A stretch of DNA of 20,489 nt from an uncultured Eubacteriales bacterium. GTDB taxonomy: Bacteria > Bacillota > Clostridia > Oscillospirales > Oscillospiraceae. Below, piece by piece: positions 14,841-20,489 of the stretch. A program made the position numbers and the translations under genes. The notes beneath the pieces are model-generated. The model made no database searches and was not told the origin of the DNA. It saw only the letters and a list, made by a program, of their open reading frames with translations. The stretch covers positions 1 to 20,489 of the forward strand of contig URST01000034.1 in NCBI GenBank assembly GCA_900550585.1. The letters run 5' to 3'. How positions within the stretch are numbered: position 1 is the first letter of the stretch; each line of letters starts with the position of its first letter.

Positions 14841-14873
14841 TTGCGTTTCCCAACAGAAAGGAGAAAAATCATC

Positions 14874-16058
<1,185 letters not shown>

Positions 16059-16068
16059 CCCCGACATA

Positions 16069-16098
16069 AAAACAACTCCCCGCAAGGGGAGTTGTTTT
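16069..16098 (+). terminator. Intrinsic terminator or intercistronic hairpin after metK
   Basis: AAAACAACTCCCC (16069-16081), loop GCAA, perfect 13-bp complement (16086-16098) ending in TTTT. Only 30 bases separate it from the next ATG, leaving no room for a recognisable promoter, so partial readthrough into the cupin gene is likely. Confidence 0.82.
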
Positions 16099-16128
16099 CA
16101 CACGTCAACCAAGGAAAGGAGCAGCTCC

Positions 16129-16461
16129 ATGAAAGAGCCTATGAAGAACATCGACAAATCCGCCGTCCTTACGCTGAAGGAACAGGTGGCCTATCAGCCC
16201 GGACAGGTGGTCAGCAAGACACTGGCCCAGAACGACGCCGTCAGCGTCACCCTGTTCGCTTTCGATAAGGATGAGGAGATCAGCACCCACGCCTCCGGCG
16301 GCGACGCCTTCGTCACCTGCCTGGACGGCACGGGCCGCATCACCATCGACGGCGTGCAGTACCTGCTGCATGAGGGCGAGTCCATCGTGATGCCGGCTGG
16401 CCATCCCCACGCGGTGTACGGACAGGAGCAGTTCAAGATGCTGCTGGTGGTCATCTTCTGA
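16129..16461 (+). CDS. Small single-domain cupin protein
   Basis: 110 residues forming one cupin beta barrel. Motif 1 reads EEISTHASGGDAFVTCLDGTGRI (49-71). It keeps one histidine (H54), while the second His is missing and an Asp (D59) stands near the usual Glu. Motif 2 is PAGHPHAVYGQEQFKMLL (89-106) with H92 and H94. The metal site is therefore atypical but possibly functional. AAAGGAG lies 7 bases upstream of the ATG. The start codon is 31 bases after the metK hairpin, and the gene ends at the shared bidirectional terminator. Cupins of this size are often annotated as small-molecule-binding or isomerase-like proteins; the substrate cannot be told. The location suggests co-expression with metK. 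Confidence 0.88.
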   Translation: MKEPMKNIDKSAVLTLKEQVAYQPGQVVSKTLAQNDAVSVTLFAFDKDEEISTHASGGDAFVTCLDGTGRITIDGVQYLLHEGESIVMPAGHPHAVYGQEQFKMLLVVIF

Positions 16462-16465
16462 TAAA

Positions 16466-16512
16466 GTAAAAAAGGAGTCCCGCAGCCGCCGGCTGCGGGA
16501 CTCCTTTTTTAC
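16466..16512. terminator. Bidirectional intrinsic terminator between the cupin and RNA methyltransferase genes
   Basis: A perfect 22-bp inverted repeat with a 3-base loop. The GC core GGAGTCCCGCAGCC (16474-16487) is flanked by six A on the left and six T on the right, so it serves both converging genes. The stop codon of the minus-strand gene (16509-16511) lies within the right arm. Confidence 0.95.
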
Positions 16513-17339
16513 GTTTCTTCGCGGCACTGCAGCCCCAGCTGATAGAAGGCCACGGCGCTGGCCGCCGCCACATTCAGGCTGTCTACACCGTGGGTCATGG
16601 GGATCATCACCGTGTAGTCGCACTGGGCGATGGTGCCGTCCGCCAGCCCGTCGCCCTCGGTGCCCAGCACCACGGCCAGCTTCTCCGCGTGCAGCAGCCG
16701 GGGATCGTCCAGCCGCAGGGAGTCCTGCCGCAGGGCCATGGCCGCCGTGGTGAAGCCCAGCTGACGGAGCATCTCCGTCCAGTCACCCTCCTCCGGCAGG
16801 TATGTCCATGGCACCAGAAACACGTTGCCCATGCTGACCCGGGACGCCCGGCGGTACAGGGGGTCGCTGCCCTGCCGGGTCAGCAGCACCGCGTCCATGC
16901 CCAGCGCCGCCGCGCACCGGAAGATAGCGCCCACGTTGGTGGGGTTCATCACGTTTTCCAGCACGGCGATGCGCCGCGCGCCGGCGCACACCTCCGCCAC
17001 GGAGGGCAGGGGAGGCCGCCGCATGGCGCACAGCATCCCCCGCGTCAGGTGGAAGCCGGTGAGCTGCGTCAGCACGTCCAGCGCCGCGGTGTACACCGGG
17101 ATGTCCGGGTCACAGCGGCGCAGGATGTCCGCGCCCTTGCCGGTGATGTGCTGCGGCTCCATCAGGAACGACACCGGTACGCAGCCGGCGTCCAGCGCCC
17201 GCCCGATGACCAGCGGGCTTTCGGCGATGAACAGCGCGTTGGCCGGGTCGGCCCGGTTCACCAGCTGGTTCTCCTTGGCCCGGGCGTAGACATCCAGCTC
17301 CGGCGCGGCAAAATCGGTGATCTCGATGGTGCGGGCCAT
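16509..17339 (-). CDS. TrmH/SpoU-family RNA 2'-O-methyltransferase
   Basis: 276 residues. The N-terminal part (about 1-110) resembles the SpoU substrate-binding domain (LFIAESPLVIGRALDAG). The C-terminal domain has the three knotted SPOUT motifs: ENVMNPTNVGAIFR (128-141) with catalytic Arg141, LGTEGDGL (225-232), and IPMTHGVDSLNVA (246-258). These bind SAM and form the trefoil knot. The enzyme should methylate a ribose 2'-OH in rRNA or tRNA; the exact target cannot be read from sequence. AAGGAGG precedes the ATG by about 5 bases. The gene starts 17 bases after the ftsH stop, so it is probably co-transcribed with ftsH. Confidence 0.93.
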   Translation of the reverse strand: MARTIEITDFAAPELDVYARAKENQLVNRADPANALFIAESPLVIGRALDAGCVPVSFLMEPQHITGKGADILRRCDPDIPVYTAALDVLTQLTGFHLTRGMLCAMRRPPLPSVAEVCAGARRIAVLENVMNPTNVGAIFRCAAALGMDAVLLTRQGSDPLYRRASRVSMGNVFLVPWTYLPEEGDWTEMLRQLGFTTAAMALRQDSLRLDDPRLLHAEKLAVVLGTEGDGLADGTIAQCDYTVMIPMTHGVDSLNVAAASAVAFYQLGLQCREET

Positions 17340-17356
17340 AGGCCCTCCTTTCTCCG

Positions 17357-19174
17357 TCAGCCGTTGAGGATGTGCATGAACTCCTCGCCGGTGATGGTCT
17401 CCTTTTCGTAAAGGAATTGTGCCAGCTCATCCAGCTTGGCGCGGTTGTCGGTGAGTATCTTCAGCGCCTTGTCGTGCTGCTTCTGCACCAGCGCCACCAC
17501 CTGCTGGTCGATCTTCGTCTGTGTCTCGGCGGAGCAGGCCAGAGAGGCGTCGCCGCCCAGATACTGATTGGTGACGGTCTCCAGCGCCACCATGCCGAAC
17601 TCGTCGCTCATGCCGTAGCGGGTGATCATGGCCCGGGCCAGCTTGGTGGCCTGCTCGATATCGTTGCTGGCGCCGGTGGTAACGGAGCCGAACACCACCT
17701 CCTCGGCGGCCCGGCCGCCGGTAAAGGTGGCGATCTTGTTCTCGATCTCCTCCTTGGTCATCAGGTAGTGGTTGCCCTCCTCCACCTGCATGGTGTAGCC
17801 CAGCGCACCGGAGGTGCGGGGCACGATGGTGATCTTCTGCACGGGGGCGGAGTGGGTCTGCATCGCCGCCACCAGTGCGTGGCCGATCTCGTGGTAGGAC
17901 ACGATCTTCTTCTCGTGGTCGGTCATGATGGCGTTCTTCTTCTGATAGCCCGCGATGACCACCTCGATGCTCTCCTCCAGATCGGCCTGGGTGGCGAAGC
18001 GCCTGCCGTCACGGACGGCCCGCAGCGCCGCCTCGTTAACGATGTTGGCCAGCTCCGCGCCGCTGGCGCCGGAGGCCATGCGGGCGATCTTGCTGAAGTC
18101 CACATCCTCGGCCACCTTGATCTTCTTGGCGTGTACCTTCAATATGGCCTCGCGGCCCAGCAGGTCGGGCAGCTCCACCGGAACCCGCCGGTCAAAGCGG
18201 CCCGGACGGGTCAGCGCCGGGTCGAGGGACTCCGGGCGGTTGGTGGCCGCCAGAATGATGACGCCGTTGTTGCCCTCGAAGCCGTCCATCTCGGTGAGCA
18301 GCTGGTTCAGGGTCTGCTCCCGCTCGTCGTTGCCGCCCAGCTGGCCGTCACGCTTTTTGCCGATGGCGTCGATCTCGTCAATGAACACGATGCAGGGTGC
18401 CTTTTCCTTGGCCTGCCGGAACAGGTCGCGGACCTTGCTGGCACCCATGCCCACGAACATCTCCACGAACTCCGAGCCGGACATGGAGAAGAAGGGCACA
18501 TTGGCCTCGCCGGCCACAGCCTTGGCCAGCATGGTCTTGCCGGTGCCCGGAGGGCCTACCAGCAGGATGCCCTTGGGCATGGACGCGCCGATCTCCTTGT
18601 ATTTGCCGGGGTCGTGGAGGTAGTTGACGACCTCCTGCAGATTCTCCTTGGCCTCGTCCTCACCGGCCACATCGTCAAACCTGATGCCCTCGGCGGACTT
18701 TACATAGACCTTGGCGTTGGACTTGCCCAGATTGAACATCATGGAGTTCCCGCCGCCGCCCATTTTCTTCATCATGCTGCGGGAGATGATCTGCCCGATG
18801 CCGATAAAGATGATCAGCGGCAGCACCCAGCCCAGAATGTCCACCAGCAGCGAGCTCTGCTGGATCTCCTCACCGGTGGTGGAGACGCCTGCGTTCAGCA
18901 GCCGCTGCACCAGCCCGTCGTCGGGCACGATGGCGGTCTTGTAGACGGAAGTCTCGTCCTTGTCGGTAAAGAGGATGCGGTTGCTCTGCTGCTGGATCTC
19001 CACACGGCCGATCTGGCCCTGCTCGGTCATGGACACAAAGGTGTTGTAGTCCACGTCCCTGATCTGGTGCTCCTCCAGCCATGGCATGGCCAGCAGATTG
19101 AACAGCAGCAGCACCAGCAGTGCCATTATATAGTAGTAGAACAACGGCTTCTTAGGGGTCTTTACTTCATTCAT
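17357..19174 (-). CDS. ftsH: ATP-dependent zinc metalloprotease FtsH
   Basis: A 605-residue membrane-bound AAA+ protease for misfolded membrane and regulatory proteins. Two transmembrane helices (about 12-31 and 113-130) flank an extracytoplasmic domain of about 80 residues. The AAA domain has Walker A GPPGTGKT (207-214), Walker B FIDE (264-267), the FVGMG-type pore loop (MFVGMG at 239-244) and the second region of homology TNRPESLDPALTRPGRFD (311-328). The protease domain has HEIGH (428-432) with the third zinc ligand Asp505 in GASNDIEQAT. I chose the ATG at 19174, with AGGAG 8 bases upstream. An in-frame start at 19237 falls exactly on the -35 hexamer. It is divergent from hsp20. Confidence 0.97.
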   Translation of the reverse strand: MNEVKTPKKPLFYYYIMALLVLLLFNLLAMPWLEEHQIRDVDYNTFVSMTEQGQIGRVEIQQQSNRILFTDKDETSVYKTAIVPDDGLVQRLLNAGVSTTGEEIQQSSLLVDILGWVLPLIIFIGIGQIISRSMMKKMGGGGNSMMFNLGKSNAKVYVKSAEGIRFDDVAGEDEAKENLQEVVNYLHDPGKYKEIGASMPKGILLVGPPGTGKTMLAKAVAGEANVPFFSMSGSEFVEMFVGMGASKVRDLFRQAKEKAPCIVFIDEIDAIGKKRDGQLGGNDEREQTLNQLLTEMDGFEGNNGVIILAATNRPESLDPALTRPGRFDRRVPVELPDLLGREAILKVHAKKIKVAEDVDFSKIARMASGASGAELANIVNEAALRAVRDGRRFATQADLEESIEVVIAGYQKKNAIMTDHEKKIVSYHEIGHALVAAMQTHSAPVQKITIVPRTSGALGYTMQVEEGNHYLMTKEEIENKIATFTGGRAAEEVVFGSVTTGASNDIEQATKLARAMITRYGMSDEFGMVALETVTNQYLGGDASLACSAETQTKIDQQVVALVQKQHDKALKILTDNRAKLDELAQFLYEKETITGEEFMHILNG

Positions 19175-19208
19175 GCTGTCAGCTCCTCGTTGGCATATTT
19201 TGCAAGTT

Positions 19209-19237
19209 ATTATAGCCGTGCCGCCGCCCAAAGTCAA
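19209..19237 (-). promoter_or_regulatory. Sigma-A promoter of ftsH
   Basis: On the minus strand, TTGACT (19232-19237) and a perfect TATAAT (19209-19214) are separated by 17 bases. Predicted start about 28 bases before the ATG. Confidence 0.88.
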
Positions 19238-19303
19238 ATGCCAATATGGCGGAAATGTGTGAATTTTCCCTGAACGACAGGTACACCGGCAACTTATTGC
19301 ATA

Positions 19304-19336
19304 TTTTGTGAACAGACTGTGCTTCTTTTGTGAACA
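19304..19336. repeat. Exact 11-base direct repeat upstream of CIRCE
   Basis: TTTTGTGAACA occurs at 19304-19314 and 19326-19336, offset by 22 bases (about two helical turns). It ends directly where CIRCE begins. A related TGTGAA lies at 19258. The pair would sit about 50-80 bases upstream of the hsp20 start, a usual activator position. Confidence 0.65.
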
Positions 19337-19363
19337 TTAGCACTCTCCTATTGACAGTGCTAA
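19337..19363 (+). promoter_or_regulatory. CIRCE element (HrcA operator)
   Basis: TTAGCACTC (19337-19345), nine bases, then CAGTGCTAA (19355-19363). This matches the TTAGCACTC-N9-GAGTGCTAA consensus except for C in place of G at 19355. The right half overlaps the -35 of the hsp20 promoter, so bound HrcA would block transcription until heat shock. Confidence 0.95.
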
Positions 19364-19378
19364 AATCGGCGTTATAAT
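19351..19378 (+). promoter_or_regulatory. Sigma-A promoter of hsp20
   Basis: Perfect TTGACA (19351-19356) and TATAAT (19373-19378) with a 16-base spacer. The -35 is embedded in CIRCE. Predicted start near 19385. Confidence 0.92.
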
Positions 19379-19382
19379 AAAG

Positions 19383-19430
19383 CCGAACCTTGAGAGAGGG
19401 GAGCGAAAGAGGCCCCTCGGAGAGGTTCGG
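19383..19430 (+). promoter_or_regulatory. Stem-loop at the predicted 5' end of the hsp20 mRNA
   Basis: CCGAACCT (19383-19390) pairs with AGGTTCGG (19423-19430). After a 5/4 internal loop, GAGGGG (19396-19401) pairs with CCCCTC (19413-19418), leaving an 11-base loop. It starts within two bases of the predicted transcript start and lies about 60 bases before the ribosome binding site. It may stabilise the mRNA or act in temperature sensing; neither is shown by the sequence. Confidence 0.65.
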
Positions 19431-19505
19431 AAATGTTGATACAATGAGGGTAATGTAGAGACGGCGCACCCCCGGCGCGCCGCAGTACGAATGGAGGTAT
19501 GACAT

Positions 19506-19949
19506 ATGTTGCCCAGCATTTTTGGTGAGAACCTGTTTGATGATTTCTTTTCTGATCCTTTTGGCATGATGGTGCCCCAGGGCCGCGATCCCCTGTATGG
19601 CAAGCACGCCAAGAACCTGATGAAGACCGATGTCCGCGAGACGGAGGGTACCTACGAGCTGGATGTTGACCTGCCCGGCTTCACCAAGGACGAGGTGAAC
19701 GTGGAGCTGAAGAACGGTTATCTGACCATTCAGGCCGCCAAGGGCCTGGATAAGGACCAGTCCGACAAGAAGGGCAAGTACATCCGTCAGGAGCGCTATG
19801 CCGGCGCCTGCAGCCGCACATTCTATGTGGGCGAGGGCGTGGAGCCGGAGGATGTCACCGCCAAGTTTGAAAACGGCATCCTGCAGCTGTCCATCCCCAA
19901 GGAGGCCAAGAAGCAGCTGCCCAAGAACACCAGCGTCACCATCGGCTGA
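19506..19949 (+). CDS. Small heat shock protein Hsp20 (alpha-crystallin family)
   Basis: A 147-residue ATP-independent chaperone (holdase) that binds unfolding proteins in the cytoplasm. A short Phe-rich N-terminal arm (residues 1-38: FGENLFDDFFSDPFGMM) drives assembly. The alpha-crystallin domain spans about 40-133, with ELDVDLPGFTKDEVNVEL and the hallmark FENGILQLSIPK (121-132). A C-terminal VTI (144-146) supplies the I/V-x-I/V motif that docks into neighbouring subunits. GGAGGT lies 7 bases before the ATG. It is a monocistronic heat-shock gene controlled by CIRCE, with an approximately 120-base leader that includes a strong hairpin. Confidence 0.97.
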   Translation: MLPSIFGENLFDDFFSDPFGMMVPQGRDPLYGKHAKNLMKTDVRETEGTYELDVDLPGFTKDEVNVELKNGYLTIQAAKGLDKDQSDKKGKYIRQERYAGACSRTFYVGEGVEPEDVTAKFENGILQLSIPKEAKKQLPKNTSVTIG

Positions 19950-19954
19950 CGCGG

Positions 19955-20003
19955 AGAGCAAAAAAATGACCGGCGCGAGCCGGTCATTTTTTTGCTCTTT
20001 TTT
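19955..20003. terminator. Bidirectional intrinsic terminator between hsp20 and the MATE gene
   Basis: A perfect 20-bp inverted repeat (19955-19974 and 19979-19998) with loop GCGA. The core ATGACCGGC is flanked by seven A and seven T, and a further T-run extends to 20003. It serves both hsp20 and the converging MATE gene, whose stop codon starts at 20002. Confidence 0.94.
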
Positions 20004-20489
20004 ACCACATCTGTGCCGCCACGATGCTCTTTTTGTAGCTGGCCCGGAAGTAGAGGTACTCCGCGATGCCGGTGATGACCCACGAAAAGATGTACAGCAG
20101 GTACAGCGACGGCACCGTGTGGAAGTAGGCGAACACCGTGTAGATCCACACCACGCGGAACACGCAGGAGCCCATGATGACCATGACGGTGGGGGCGATG
20201 CTCTTGCCGATGCCGCGGGAGGCGGCGATGCTGGCATCCATCAGTGCGCCGATGCCGTAGGAGAAGGCCATGATCCGCAGCCGGTCCATACCGGCGTCGA
20301 TGACCTCCGGTTTGTCGGCGAACAGCCCCAGGAACTGCCGCCCGAACAGCAGCATCAGCCCGCCGAATATGGCGCCGGTGAGGAAGGCGTACAGCATGCT
20401 GATAAAGTAGCTCTTGAGGATGCGCTCCTTGCGGCCCGCGCCCCAGTTGCGGCTGACGAAGCTGGCGCAGGCGGTGTAGAACGCCGCCA
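20002..20489 (-). CDS. MATE-family efflux transporter, C-terminal part (cut by window edge)
   Basis: The visible 161 residues are the C-terminal part of a multidrug and toxic compound extrusion type transporter. The frame runs open to the right edge, and translation upstream of the internal ATG at 20397 gives ACASFVSRNWGAGRKERI, the conserved MATE segment with the GAG-x-ER motif. Four hydrophobic helices follow. MATE proteins usually have 12 helices and about 450 residues, so roughly two thirds of the gene lies outside the window. They exchange Na+ or H+ for cationic drugs or metabolites. The gene ends in the terminator shared with hsp20. Confidence 0.88.
   Translation of the reverse strand, partial: AAFYTACASFVSRNWGAGRKERILKSYFISMLYAFLTGAIFGGLMLLFGRQFLGLFADKPEVIDAGMDRLRIMAFSYGIGALMDASIAASRGIGKSIAPTVMVIMGSCVFRVVWIYTVFAYFHTVPSLYLLYIFSWVITGIAEYLYFRASYKKSIVAAQMW

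Larger units (their letters stand above)
14508..14873. other. Regulatory stretch without a gene: two promoters, SAM-I riboswitch, terminator
   Basis: This region separates the divergent rhomboid-like gene and metK. It holds the minus-strand promoter (14542-14570), an unassigned AT-rich stretch (about 14571-14649), the metK promoter (14650-14677), the riboswitch and its terminator. No protein-coding gene is supported. Confidence 0.8.
19175..19505. other. Divergent stress-gene control region without a gene
   Basis: This region separates ftsH and hsp20. It contains the ftsH promoter (19209-19237), an exact 11-base direct repeat (19304-19336), CIRCE (19337-19363), the hsp20 promoter (19351-19378), a long 5' leader hairpin (19383-19430) and a small GC hairpin (19462-19466 pairing with 19478-19482). 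No coding sequence is supported. Confidence 0.8.

Noticed and set aside
14727..14873. 49-residue N-terminal extension of MetK
   Set aside because: These bases are the SAM-I aptamer and its terminator; the MetK family begins at the ATG at 14874.
19175..19237. 21-residue N-terminal extension of FtsH
   Set aside because: It covers the ftsH -10 and -35. The ATG at 19174 has AGGAG 8 bases upstream and gives the usual short cytoplasmic start.
19232..19241. CtsR-type heptad repeat in the ftsH promoter
   Set aside because: Only one GTCAAA is present and it is the -35 hexamer itself; no second tandem heptad is found.
17372..19273. Long open frame antisense to ftsH
   Set aside because: The sense strand encodes complete FtsH; the antisense translation is a compositional shadow that runs through the ftsH promoter.

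Overview
The window looks like chromosome of a high-GC Gram-positive anaerobe in the Clostridia, most likely the Oscillospiraceae (the Oscillibacter / Flavonifractor / Dysosmobacter group). That placement is an inference from GC-rich codons, AGGAGG-type ribosome binding sites, near-consensus sigma-A promoters, a SAM-I riboswitch, a CIRCE element, and Bce- and Ytr-type ABC modules. I see no rRNA, tRNA, CRISPR array, insertion sequence or phage gene.

Layout. (1) 78-4781: a FadR/FCD-type GntR regulator (minus) is divergent from a three-gene operon (plus). That operon encodes a 934-residue iron-sulfur flavoprotein that fuses a helix-turn-helix/ferredoxin module to a GltD/NfnB-like oxidoreductase, followed by the nickel-insertion proteins HypA and HypB. 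A 17-base perfect palindrome of the TTGGT-N3-ACCAA type lies between them. (2) 4834-8826: a minus-strand operon with a YtrA-type GntR repressor, two small membrane proteins, an ABC ATPase and a 515-residue membrane-anchored extracytoplasmic protein of unknown function. It is driven by a perfect TTGACA-17-TATAAT promoter overlaid by inverted repeats. (3) 8999-13591: a divergent plus-strand Bce-type peptide-antibiotic sensing and detoxification module (response regulator, intramembrane-sensing kinase, ABC ATPase, 10-TM permease), with a second promoter in front of the ABC genes. (4) 13641-14507 (minus): a rhomboid-like membrane protein without the GxSG catalytic serine and with a C-terminal Cys/His zinc-binding tail. 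(5) 14650-16461 (plus): SAM-I riboswitch, metK, then a small cupin. (6) 16509-19174 (minus): ftsH and a TrmH/SpoU RNA methyltransferase. (7) 19337-19949 (plus): CIRCE-controlled hsp20. (8) 20002 to the right edge (minus): the C-terminal part of a MATE-family exporter.

Function. Regions 2 and 3 form a back-to-back cell-envelope defence locus. One half is gated by a small repressor and the other by a two-component system, and they share a 172-base control region. Regions 6 and 7 are a proteostasis pair (FtsH protease, Hsp20 holdase) divergent from a 331-base control region. That region holds two sigma-A promoters, CIRCE, an exact 11-base direct repeat at 22-base period, and a strong hairpin at the predicted 5' end of the hsp20 mRNA. 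Region 1 is the least explained: a multi-cluster flavoprotein translationally linked to hypAB with no hydrogenase or hypCDEF in the window.

The two stretches over 300 bases without a gene are 14508-14873 and 19175-19505. Both are regulatory and are itemised below. The best candidates for undescribed biology are the oxidoreductase-hypAB operon, the 515-residue Ytr-operon protein, the rhomboid-like/zinc-tail protein, and the hsp20 leader. All functional calls come from reading motifs by eye; no database search was run.
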